NCBI GenBank assembly: GCA_036556805.1
Contig: DATBIS010000126.1
Span: 1-12,333, forward strand
From: DATBIS01 sp036556805
GTDB lineage: Bacteria > Actinomycetota > UBA4738 > HRBIN12
Direction of reading: 5' to 3'
DNA length: 12,333 nt
Below, in pieces: positions 1 to 6,737 of this stretch. Made by a program: the position numbers and the translations under genes. How positions within the stretch are numbered: position 1 is the first letter of the stretch; every line of letters starts with the position of its first letter. The notes under the pieces are model-generated. The model was given only the letters and a program-made list of their open reading frames with translations, did not search any database and was not told the DNA's origin.

Positions 1-1215
1 AAGAAGGGCACGACGTTCGAGAACATGTTCGTCGTCAATCCATCCTGCTGTCCCAGCCGGTCCAGCATCCTCACCGGGCTGTACTCGCATTCCACGGGTG
101 TGTGGCGGAACCACGCTCCGCACGGTGGGTTCGAGTCGTTCGACGACTCGTCGACGCTGCCGCTGTGGCTGGACGGCGCGGGCTACGACACGGCCCTCGT
201 GGGGGAGTACCTCAACGGCTACCACACGACCTACATCCCGCCGGGCTGGGAGCACTGGTACGCGTTCGCGAGCCGCGCGAGCCACGAGACGAAGGCCTAC
301 TACAACTACGACATCAACGTCGACGGCGAGACCACGACGTTCGGGCAGACCCCAGCCGACTATTCGACGGACGTCCTCTCGAACGAAGCCGTGCGCTTCA
401 TCGACGGGGCACGCTCACCCTTCTTTCTGTACTTCGCGCCGGCCGCCCCCCATCTCCCCGCGATCCCGCCCCCTCGGTACGCCGACGCGTTCGACGACCT
501 CAAGCCGTGGAGGCCGCCCAGTTACGACGTCTTGCCCGACGACCCTCCGGGTTGGCTGGCTCGCTCCGGCGGCCTCGACCCGGGCCGGCTCGCGGGCATC
601 GACGAGGTCCGTCGCGACCAGTACCGGTCGCTGCTCGCGGTCGACGATGGCGTCGCGCGGATCGTGGACGCGCTCAAGCAGACGCACGCGCTCCACGACA
701 CCGTCCTGCTCTTCCTCTCGGACAACGGGTACCTCTGGGGCGAGCACGCGGTCGACGGCAAGGGCCTGCCGTACGAGGAGAGCATTCGGGTCCCGCTCGT
801 CGTTCGCTACGACAGGTTCGCGACCGCGCCGCGAAGCGTCGACCAGTCGGTGCTGAACATCGACCTCGCGCCCACGATCGCGGAGCTTGCGGGCGTCACG
901 GCTCCGCCGACGGACGGGCTGAGCCTCGTGCCGCTGCTCACCGGGGAGGGGGGGTGGCGGCGCCACGACTTCCTCGTGGATCACCTGGGCGGCAGGGCCC
1001 CCACCAGCTTCTGCGCGGTGCGTTCGAACGCCTCGATGTACGCGGTCTACGGCGACGGCTCCGAGGAGCTGTACTTCCTGAGGAAGGATCCCCTCGAGCT
1101 CCACAACCGCATCGCCGACGCTCCGGCCTCGGTCCTCCAGAGGCTCCGTGAGAGGGTCACGGCCCTGTGCGATCCGCCGCCTCCCGGCTTCGACTCCCTT
1201 CCGCTCTCCGCGTAG
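1..1215 (+). CDS. Sulfatase (formylglycine-dependent, N-acetylglucosamine-6-sulfatase-like), 5' end missing
   Basis: The reading frame is open from base 1, so the gene begins upstream; the ATG at 25 is internal. The residues before it (KKGTTFEN) run straight into the sulfatase signature CCPSRSSILTG. The first Cys (codon 46-48) fits the C-x-P-S-R motif that is oxidised to formylglycine, the nucleophile for sulfate-ester hydrolysis. The 5' part with the usual Asp-Asp metal ligands lies outside the window. Other family elements are visible: APAAPHLP (His codon 451-453), the metal-binding SDNGYLWGEH (Asp-Asn at 721-726), and a downstream DGKG lysine (760-762). The C-terminal EELYFLRKDPLELHNRI is also typical. 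The motif GEYLNGY resembles the GKYLNGY of glucosamine-6-sulfatases but has Glu (205-207) where the active-site Lys is expected. The substrate is probably a sulfated glycan or similar ester, but this is inference. No sulfatase-maturing enzyme is in the window. Confidence 0.93.
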   Translation, partial: KKGTTFENMFVVNPSCCPSRSSILTGLYSHSTGVWRNHAPHGGFESFDDSSTLPLWLDGAGYDTALVGEYLNGYHTTYIPPGWEHWYAFASRASHETKAYYNYDINVDGETTTFGQTPADYSTDVLSNEAVRFIDGARSPFFLYFAPAAPHLPAIPPPRYADAFDDLKPWRPPSYDVLPDDPPGWLARSGGLDPGRLAGIDEVRRDQYRSLLAVDDGVARIVDALKQTHALHDTVLLFLSDNGYLWGEHAVDGKGLPYEESIRVPLVVRYDRFATAPRSVDQSVLNIDLAPTIAELAGVTAPPTDGLSLVPLLTGEGGWRRHDFLVDHLGGRAPTSFCAVRSNASMYAVYGDGSEELYFLRKDPLELHNRIADAPASVLQRLRERVTALCDPPPPGFDSLPLSA

Positions 1216-1222
1216 ACCTCGG

Positions 1223-1228
1223 TATCCT
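1223..1228 (+). promoter_or_regulatory. Putative -10 element of the phosphoesterase gene
   Basis: TATCCT lies 6 nt before the ATG at 1235, just after the sulfatase stop codon. That spacing would put the transcription start at or next to the ATG, giving a leaderless mRNA. No convincing -35 box is seen (TTCCGC at 1199-1204 is the best candidate), and there is no Shine-Dalgarno sequence. Confidence 0.4.
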
Positions 1229-1234
1229 TCGCCG

Positions 1235-2674
1235 ATGTCCGCAACCCGGAGGCCGCGCGGCGTGTTGCGGCTCGCCCTCGCGGTCGGTCTGGCGCTCGCG
1301 ATCCTCGCCGCCTGCACGTCCGACGAGCCCGGACCCGGCCCCGCCTCGTCCTCCGGGTCGGCGGATCCGTCCGCATCACCGACGTCGGAGGACGGCATCT
1401 TCAAGCTCGACCACCTGATCTTCATCGTGCAGGAGAACCGCTCGTTCGATCACTACTTCGGGACCTTCCCCGGCGCGGACGGCTTCCCGATGAAGAACGG
1501 GAAGATCGACGTGTGCATCCCCGATCCAGTCCTGCATCACTGCGCGCGTCCCTGGCACGACGCCGAGCTCGTCAACAAGGGAGGTCCGCACAACTGGGAG
1601 GCGACCGCGACCGACGTCAACGACGGGAAGATGGACGGCTTCATCCGGGCGCTTCCGAAGACGGAGCGCTGGTGCTCCATCCGGACCTCGCCGGAGTGCC
1701 GGCCGTACGTCGGGCCGAACGGGGAGCCCGACGTCATGAGCTACCACGACGATCGCGAGCTGCCGAACTACTGGACGTACGCGAGGCAGTTCGTCTTGCA
1801 GGACCACATGTTCGCCCCGTCGGACTCGTGGACGTTGCCGTCGCACCTCTACCTCGTCTCGGCGTGGTCGGCCTCGTGCTCGGATGCGTACGACCCGATG
1901 TCGTGCGTCTCCAACGTCGACCTTCGCAAACCCGGCGAGTTTCATCCGTACGGCAAGCCTCCCGTGTACGCGTGGACGGACATGACGTATCTCCTCGAGA
2001 AGTTCGGCGTCTCCTGGGGGTACTACGTCGGGCCCGGCACCTGCATCGACCCACCCTGCCCGGATCTGCCCGAGAACGCCGAGAAGACCCCTTCGGCGAA
2101 GAATCCGCTCCCCGGCTTCACCACGGTGCACGAGAACAAGCAGCTCGGGAACATCCAGAGCCACGACGACTATCTGACGGCCGCTCGCACGGGGACGCTG
2201 CCCTCCGTGTCGTGGATCGTTCCCGGCAACCACCACAGCGAGCACCCCGCGTCATCGGGCACGATCGTCGACGGCGAGGCCCACGTGACGCGGATGATCA
2301 ACGCGGCGATGAACGGGCCCGACTGGGACTCCACCGCGATCTTCGTGACGTGGGACGACTGGGGCGGGTTCTACGACCACGTCGAACCGCCGTTCGTGGA
2401 CGTGAACGGGTACGGCATCCGCGTGCCGGGCCTCGTGATCAGCCCCTACGCGAAGCAGGGCTACATCGATCATCAGGTCCTGTCGTTCGACGCCTACCTG
2501 AAGCTCATCGAGGATCGGTTCCTCGGCGGACAGCGGCTCGACCCGGCGACGGACGGCCGGCCCGACCCGAGACCAACCGTTCGTGAGAACGTCGACATCC
2601 TCGGCGACCTCCAGGAGTCGTTCGACTTCGACCAGCCGCCTCGGCCGCCGATGATCCTCGATCCCTACCCCTAG
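1235..2674 (+). CDS. Lipoprotein phosphoesterase (phospholipase C / AcpA acid phosphatase family)
   Basis: This 479-residue protein starts at ATG 1235. An in-frame ATG at 1148 exists, but it would overlap the sulfatase and put 29 Arg/Pro-rich residues before the signal peptide. Residues 5-26 form a basic then hydrophobic lipoprotein signal ending LAAC with Cys27 as the lipidation site, followed by a Ser/Pro/Gly-rich linker to about residue 53. The catalytic domain (PF04185-type phosphoesterase, alkaline phosphatase fold) opens with IVQENRSFDHYFGT; Glu67-Asn68 match the metal and active-site pair of the family. Later motifs are HNWEA (119-123), PSDSWTLPSHL, NHHSEHP (332-338) and TWDDWGGFYDHV with Asp374-Asp375. 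Many relatives have Asp-Glu at the last site. It probably hydrolyses phosphodiester or phosphomonoester bonds outside the cell while tethered to the membrane. The choice between phospholipid and phosphate-monoester substrate is open. It follows the sulfatase by 19 nt and may have its own leaderless promoter. Confidence 0.93.
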   Translation: MSATRRPRGVLRLALAVGLALAILAACTSDEPGPGPASSSGSADPSASPTSEDGIFKLDHLIFIVQENRSFDHYFGTFPGADGFPMKNGKIDVCIPDPVLHHCARPWHDAELVNKGGPHNWEATATDVNDGKMDGFIRALPKTERWCSIRTSPECRPYVGPNGEPDVMSYHDDRELPNYWTYARQFVLQDHMFAPSDSWTLPSHLYLVSAWSASCSDAYDPMSCVSNVDLRKPGEFHPYGKPPVYAWTDMTYLLEKFGVSWGYYVGPGTCIDPPCPDLPENAEKTPSAKNPLPGFTTVHENKQLGNIQSHDDYLTAARTGTLPSVSWIVPGNHHSEHPASSGTIVDGEAHVTRMINAAMNGPDWDSTAIFVTWDDWGGFYDHVEPPFVDVNGYGIRVPGLVISPYAKQGYIDHQVLSFDAYLKLIEDRFLGGQRLDPATDGRPDPRPTVRENVDILGDLQESFDFDQPPRPPMILDPYP

Positions 2675-2693
2675 GACATCGAGCGCGTCGGAA

Positions 2694-2713
2694 TTGCCAC
2701 CGTTCGGTGGTAG
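2694..2713 (+). terminator. Possible hairpin terminator after the phosphoesterase
   Basis: CCACC-GTTC-GGTGG (2697-2710) forms a five-pair stem with a tetraloop. It can be extended by G-T, T-A and T-G pairs to 2694-2713. It begins 20 nt after the phosphoesterase stop. No T tract follows, so it is either a weak high-GC-type terminator or chance. Confidence 0.35.
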
Positions 2714-2735
2714 CGGAGCGGGCCGGACCCGGGTG

Positions 2736-2774
2736 TAGGATGCGGCGACTTCACATCGGGTCGACGAGGGAGGG
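2736..2774 (+). promoter_or_regulatory. Putative -10 element and ribosome binding site of the small lipoprotein gene
   Basis: TAGGAT at 2736-2741 looks like a -10 hexamer without a clear -35 partner. GAGGGAGGG at 2766-2774 is a strong Shine-Dalgarno run 8 nt before the ATG at 2783. It supports that start and a leadered transcript of roughly 35 nt. The 108-bp gap between the phosphoesterase and this gene holds this element and the hairpin at 2694-2713, and nothing else I recognise. Confidence 0.5.
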
Positions 2775-2782
2775 CTCCCCGC

Positions 2783-3394
2783 ATGCTTCGTAGCAAGCTC
2801 GTTCGCATCACGGCCGTGATCGCGTTGGTCGTACTCGCCGGCGCGTGCAGCAGCAAGGGCTCCAGCGCAGCGCCCAACGGCGAGACGCCGGCGGGGGAGA
2901 CATCGACCGCGGCGCCGCCGGTGCTCGGCGGCGCGAGCGCCGACGAGTACGCGGCCGCCGTGTGCACGGCGCTCGCGAGCTGGTCCACCTCGCTGCAGGC
3001 GCAGGCGCAGGACTTCGCGAACATCGCCACCGATCCGTCCTCGGCGGTCGACGGCATCAACGCGTTCGTCGACGAGACGGATCAGCTCATCGACACGCTC
3101 AACGCGCTCGGCGCTCCGGACGTGGAGGGCGGCGAGGAGGCTCACACCCTGCTCGTCAGCGCGTTGACCACGCTCCGGGACTCGTACGCGGGGCTCGCGG
3201 ATGCGTTCGCGAACATCGATCCCACCGATCCGCAGGCGGTCACCCAGGCGCTGTCCGAGTTCGAGGCCGCCTTCTCGAACGACGACCTCTCCGCGCAGTT
3301 CGACGCCCTGCAGGACACGGAGATCGCACAAGCGTTCCAGTCGCAGACCGCGTGCACGGAAGCCGGGTTCGGGACCGGATCGGCGTCCGGCTAG
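2783..3394 (+). CDS. Small secreted lipoprotein of unknown function
   Basis: This is a 203-residue protein. Residues 2-21 are a basic then hydrophobic signal ending VLAGAC, with Cys22 as the predicted lipidated residue. A Ser/Thr/Gly/Pro/Ala-rich linker follows to about residue 52. The mature domain (about 53-195) is acidic, appears largely helical and is rich in Ala, Asp and Leu. Two further cysteines, Cys61 in AAAVCTALASW and Cys191 in QTACTEAG, bracket the domain and could form a disulfide. I recognise no enzyme motif. The layout resembles small cell-surface lipoproteins common in Actinobacteria, which may be ligand-binding or structural. The start is fixed by the Shine-Dalgarno run at 2766-2774. 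The gene ends 3 nt from the 3' end of the convergent phosphatase gene. A five-pair stem at 3375-3390 inside its last codons is the only terminator-like structure there. Confidence 0.85.
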   Translation: MLRSKLVRITAVIALVVLAGACSSKGSSAAPNGETPAGETSTAAPPVLGGASADEYAAAVCTALASWSTSLQAQAQDFANIATDPSSAVDGINAFVDETDQLIDTLNALGAPDVEGGEEAHTLLVSALTTLRDSYAGLADAFANIDPTDPQAVTQALSEFEAAFSNDDLSAQFDALQDTEIAQAFQSQTACTEAGFGTGSASG

Positions 3395-3397
3395 GGC

Positions 3398-5314
3398 TCA
3401 CCAGGACCGATAGTCGGGGATCCCGAAGGGGTCACCGTCGGTGAACCGCGTGGTTCCGAAGCGTTCGACGTCGTCCAGTGACCCCAGGAAGTCGGCGCCG
3501 AAGACCGCGGCGAACTCGGGCTTGTCGATGAGGTCGCGCTGGATCGCGGACTCCGGCACGTAGGGCCCGAGGTTGTCGCCGTACCGGTAGTTCCGCAGGA
3601 ACGCCGCGATCTCGTCGGAGGAAACGCCCGCGTCCCAGAGGGCCTTGCCGTCCAGGAAGATCTCCGACGGAGCCACGTACTCGACGACGCCGAAGAGGCT
3701 GCGGCCGAACGCATCCTGGATGTTGGCCTCGAGCTGGATCGGGTCGAGCCGCGCGCCGTCGACGTCGTCGGGGATCGGGCACTGGCCGTGGTCGGCCGTG
3801 AGGATCATCGCGTACCGACCCGGCATCGTGCGCTCGAGGGTATCGACGAGCCGGCCGAGCTCCGCGTCGACGGCCTCGAGCACGATGCGCTCGTGCGGGT
3901 CGGTGAAGTTGTAGATGTGGCCGGTGTAGTCGGGCGACTTGAAGTTGATGAACAGGAGATCGGTCGCGGCGTGCGAGCCGAGGCCCTCCGAGCGGAGCGT
4001 CGCGTCGATGAGGTCGCCCTGGAATTGGATCACCGGCGGGCTGCAGCACGGTTCCTGGGCGCCCTGCGGGTCGAACTCGTTCGGGGGCGGCGCGATCGGC
4101 TCGTACGCGGCCTGGTGGCTCGCGAACGCGTCGAGACGCGGCGTCTCGGCCGGCAGACGGTAGAGATCGGGGTTGTGCGGCTGCCACGTGGACGGGTTCC
4201 CGAGCTCCTTGGCCTGATCCCAGAAGACCGCCACGGGCTTGTCACCACGCGATCGCGTCGTGCCACCGCGGCCGAGCATCCCGAGGTGCCAGACCTGGTA
4301 GCCGAGCTGGCCGACCCAGGCGTCGCCCCCGTTCGCGTCGTACCACTGGTCGGCGAGCGTGGAGAGCAGGATGTCGTTGGGGTCCGCGCGGCCGGCGACC
4401 CCGTACGCCTTGCGCACGCCGGAGCCGGCGCGCACGTTGTGGCCGGTGATCCCGTGGTCGCGCGGGTACGCGCCGGTGCCGATCGTGGCGTGCGCGCACG
4501 CGGTGACCGCGGGGAACGAGCCGTGGACCGCGTTCGTGTACAGGCGGCTCTTGCCGAACAGATCTCTGAGGTGCGGCCAGGCGTCCGGCCAATGTTGGAG
4601 CACGTTCCACCCTCCGCCGTCGATCACGAACACCACCACGAGGTCGGGGGCGGCGGGGAAGGCATCGAGGCCGGGGAGCGGCCGGCCCTCGCGGCCGATC
4701 GCGAGAAACTCGTCGAAGCCGATCATCTGCGCGATCGACGGGGCCACGTCGGCGAGCGTGACGCGGTCGGATGCTTCGGAGGGCGCGACGACGCCGGGCG
4801 CGTACACCGCGAGCGGGATGCGTTCCAGGTACATCCACACGCTCGCGTGGCTCGTGCGGGGGTCCCGGGGCACGAGCGACGTCGATTCGTTCTTGTAGTT
4901 CGAGCTGTTGAAGGGGGCGAGGAGCAGTTGGAGCTCGCCGGCACGCCCGGGGCGGTACGCGCGGTGGACCATCTGCAGGTACTCCGCCCCCAGGCCTCGG
5001 GCCATCTCCTCCATGACGGGTGTGGCGTCGGGCGCGAACAGCCGTCGAAACGATCGACCGACCAGGGAGCCTCCGGCGACCGCGCCGAGGCCGGAGAGCG
5101 CGGCCCAGGCCAGGAACCGTCGGCGGCCGGGGTCGCCCGGCTCCGCGTCGCCCGTGCGGCGAGGGGCCAGCCGGACAACAAGCGCGACGATCACAGCGGC
5201 GAGCCCGACCGGCACCGCGCGCGAGACGCCGAAGGCATACGCGACGCCGCCCGCAAGGCATCCGACCGCGATCGCGAGCCAGATCCAGGCGCGCGAGGAC
5301 CCGGGGTTCTCCAC
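3398..5314 (-). CDS. Membrane-anchored alkaline-phosphatase-superfamily phosphodiesterase, apparently circularly permuted
   Basis: I chose GTG at 5314 (638 residues) because a GACAAT hexamer lies 8 nt upstream. A TTG at 5332 would add six residues but has no Shine-Dalgarno site. Residues 9-30 and 34-50 are two membrane helices; RRRFL (64-68) followed by a third hydrophobic stretch (69-86) looks like an internal Tat signal. Residues 120-200 then hold YRPGRAGELQ, SHASVWMYLERIPL (His156) and VAPSIAQMIG, which in PafA/NPP-type enzymes lie at the C-terminus. The usual N-terminal core comes only afterwards: VVFVIDGGGW (Asp232), then FPAVTACAHATIGTG with Thr271 as predicted nucleophile. KSPDYTGH (Asp462, His466) and TADHG (Asp508, His509) follow. 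The C-terminal RLDP...IFLDGKAL region (522-559) matches the insert that normally precedes the YxPxRSGD strand. A full set of metal ligands is thus present, in permuted order. Likely role: hydrolysis of a phosphate mono- or diester on the outer membrane face; substrate unknown. Confidence 0.9.
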   Translation of the reverse strand: MENPGSSRAWIWLAIAVGCLAGGVAYAFGVSRAVPVGLAAVIVALVVRLAPRRTGDAEPGDPGRRRFLAWAALSGLGAVAGGSLVGRSFRRLFAPDATPVMEEMARGLGAEYLQMVHRAYRPGRAGELQLLLAPFNSSNYKNESTSLVPRDPRTSHASVWMYLERIPLAVYAPGVVAPSEASDRVTLADVAPSIAQMIGFDEFLAIGREGRPLPGLDAFPAAPDLVVVFVIDGGGWNVLQHWPDAWPHLRDLFGKSRLYTNAVHGSFPAVTACAHATIGTGAYPRDHGITGHNVRAGSGVRKAYGVAGRADPNDILLSTLADQWYDANGGDAWVGQLGYQVWHLGMLGRGGTTRSRGDKPVAVFWDQAKELGNPSTWQPHNPDLYRLPAETPRLDAFASHQAAYEPIAPPPNEFDPQGAQEPCCSPPVIQFQGDLIDATLRSEGLGSHAATDLLFINFKSPDYTGHIYNFTDPHERIVLEAVDAELGRLVDTLERTMPGRYAMILTADHGQCPIPDDVDGARLDPIQLEANIQDAFGRSLFGVVEYVAPSEIFLDGKALWDAGVSSDEIAAFLRNYRYGDNLGPYVPESAIQRDLIDKPEFAAVFGADFLGSLDDVERFGTTRFTDGDPFGIPDYRSW

Positions 5315-5322
5315 GATGCTCG

Positions 5323-5328
5323 ATTGTC
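5323..5328 (-). promoter_or_regulatory. Putative -10 element of the permuted phosphatase gene
   Basis: On the minus strand, GACAAT lies 8 nt before GTG 5314. This matches the spacing seen before other starts in the window and favours GTG 5314 over TTG 5332. No clear -35 or Shine-Dalgarno site is present. Read-through from the GcvT-like gene, which ends at 5361, is also possible. Confidence 0.3.
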
Positions 5329-5360
5329 TCAAACGCCCGGCGGGAACACGCCGAACAGCT

Positions 5361-6554
5361 TCAGGTGCGCTTGCGCTCGAGGTCGAGGAACGGCGTGGGG
5401 ACCACCGTCGCGCCCACCTTGCCGCGCTCGCCCTCCACGGTCCATTCGACCGACAGGCGCGTGCCGGTGGGCTCCAGCGTGCGATCGATCGAGGCGAGGC
5501 CGACCATCTTCTTGATCGTCGGGCCCCAGCAGATCGACGTGACGCGTCCCACCTGCGAGCCCTCGCGGTACGCGGGGACGGGGTCGCGGTGCACCAGCGC
5601 AGAGACGGCGGGCGCGAGCCCGTGCCGGGCGTACATCGCCTCGATCGCGTCCCAGTCGAGCTCGACCCCCACCAGCCGTCGGGCGGGCCCGCCGGCGTCG
5701 GATTCGGCCTGCAGCGCCCTTCGACCGACGAACTCGACCGGCTTGCGCGGGTCCACCAGCCGCCCGAGGCCGATCTCGAACGGCGAGTAGCGCTGCTCGG
5801 GCGCGATCGCGTGCCGCGCCGAGGTGTACTCGACCTCGATGAGAATCAGCGCCGCCTCGACCCGCGCGACGTCGAGCGCGCGGATGCCGGCCGGGTAGAG
5901 TCCGAAGTCGGCGCCGGCCTCGATGAGCAGGTCCCATACTTCTAGCGCGCCGTCCCGCGGGATCCAGAGCTCGTACCCGCGATCGCCCGTGTAGCCGGTA
6001 CGGGTCACGTCCACCTCGACGCCCCCGATCTCGGACCGGCGCCGGCGGAAGTACCGCACGTCCCGCCAGTCCTGTCGCGTGGCCGCCTCGAGCACCTCTC
6101 GGGAGAGCTTGCCCTGCAAGGCCAGTCCGGCGACCTCCTCGCTCACGTCTCGGATCTCGACGTCGAGCCGGGTAGCGTTCTGCAGGAACCAGCGGTACGA
6201 GGGGTCGGCGGCCGTCACGCGGAAGGAGGTCTCGGTGAGGCGCGTGACCGTCCCGTCGTCGACCACCTTGCCCTCCTCGTCACACCAGGGCGTGTAGTAG
6301 ACCTGGTCGACGCGGAGCTTCGTGACGTCGCGCGTGATCACGCGATCGAGCAGCCGCTCGGCGTCCCGGCCCGAGATCACGTACTTGTAGAGCGGGCTGA
6401 CGTCGATGAGCGCCGCCGCCTCGCGGATCGCGTTGTACTCGATGTCGTGGAAGTCGGCGTACGCGGCCGCCGCGTGGTACCCCGCCCACTCACCCCAGGC
6501 GAGCTTCGTGTTCAGCTCGGACTCGCGGGGGTAGAACGCGGTGCCGATGCTCAC
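5361..6554 (-). CDS. GcvT-like folate-dependent aminomethyltransferase / demethylase
   Basis: This 397-residue protein starts at GTG 6554. AGGAGG (6561-6566, minus strand) sits 6 nt upstream and fixes the start. The GcvT fold is recognisable throughout. The N-terminus has EYNAIREAAALIDVSPLYKY, and the folate-binding segment YTPWCDEEGKVVDDGTV contains the Asp99-Asp100 pair typical of the catalytic site. GLALQGKLSREVLEAA (about 143-158) and TGYTGDRGYELW (186-197) follow, then a C-terminal barrel domain. Family members move a one-carbon unit from an aminomethyl, N-methyl, O-methyl or S-methyl donor to tetrahydrofolate. No glycine-cleavage H or P protein is nearby, so a demethylase role is as likely as a part in glycine cleavage. 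In the GLALQGKLSRE motif the Pro usual after ALQG is replaced. The gene diverges from two FAD oxidoreductases, which suggests a shared catabolic route. The permuted phosphatase gene starts 46 nt downstream on the same strand. Confidence 0.9.
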   Translation of the reverse strand: MSIGTAFYPRESELNTKLAWGEWAGYHAAAAYADFHDIEYNAIREAAALIDVSPLYKYVISGRDAERLLDRVITRDVTKLRVDQVYYTPWCDEEGKVVDDGTVTRLTETSFRVTAADPSYRWFLQNATRLDVEIRDVSEEVAGLALQGKLSREVLEAATRQDWRDVRYFRRRRSEIGGVEVDVTRTGYTGDRGYELWIPRDGALEVWDLLIEAGADFGLYPAGIRALDVARVEAALILIEVEYTSARHAIAPEQRYSPFEIGLGRLVDPRKPVEFVGRRALQAESDAGGPARRLVGVELDWDAIEAMYARHGLAPAVSALVHRDPVPAYREGSQVGRVTSICWGPTIKKMVGLASIDRTLEPTGTRLSVEWTVEGERGKVGATVVPTPFLDLERKRT

Positions 6555-6737
6555 GACGAACCTCCTCGGACGCTCCCGGCCGTAGGGTATTGCACCCGTT
6601 CGGGGGGGCGCCGCAGGGGGGTGACCTCAAGTCAGGGGCGTGTTGGCGGGCGTGGAACGCGCCGATTAGCATCGGCGACCGGCGATCCCTCGTCGCCTCG
6701 AACGCGCTCGGATCGCATCGTCCCTGGAGGTCGCTCG
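6555..6737. promoter_or_regulatory. Divergent promoter region between the GcvT-like gene and the FAD oxidoreductase pair
   Basis: This 183-bp region separates divergent starts. Leftward it holds the possible -10 TACCCT (6589-6584) and AGGAGG. Rightward, TTGGCG (6643-6648), an 18-bp gap and TAGCAT (6667-6672) could be a promoter, followed by the Shine-Dalgarno TGGAGG (6725-6730) 7 nt before ATG 6738. I see no obvious operator palindrome. Confidence 0.45.
6561..6566 (-). promoter_or_regulatory. Ribosome binding site of the GcvT-like gene
   Basis: The minus strand reads AGGAGG, a full Shine-Dalgarno match, 6 nt before the GTG start at 6554. A possible -10 TACCCT lies just upstream at 6589-6584 on the minus strand. 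Confidence 0.7.

Noticed and set aside
3375..3390. CCGGA-loop-TCCGG stem near the lipoprotein 3' end as a bidirectional terminator
   Set aside because: Only five base pairs, inside coding sequence and without a T tract; such stems are expected by chance at this GC content.
3398..5314. Phosphatase read as a fusion of two separate phosphatase domains
   Set aside because: Each catalytic motif occurs once; the N-terminal block supplies only the elements missing from the C-terminal block, which fits permutation better.
3788..5515. Long plus-strand open frame (575 residues) opposite the phosphatase gene
   Set aside because: Arg/Val/Gly-rich shadow frame of a GC-rich gene; the opposite strand carries conserved catalytic motifs.
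6447..6737. In-frame upstream extension of the first FAD oxidoreductase
   Set aside because: Would overlap the divergent GcvT-like gene and its promoter; the Rossmann motif begins six residues after ATG 6738, which has a good Shine-Dalgarno site.
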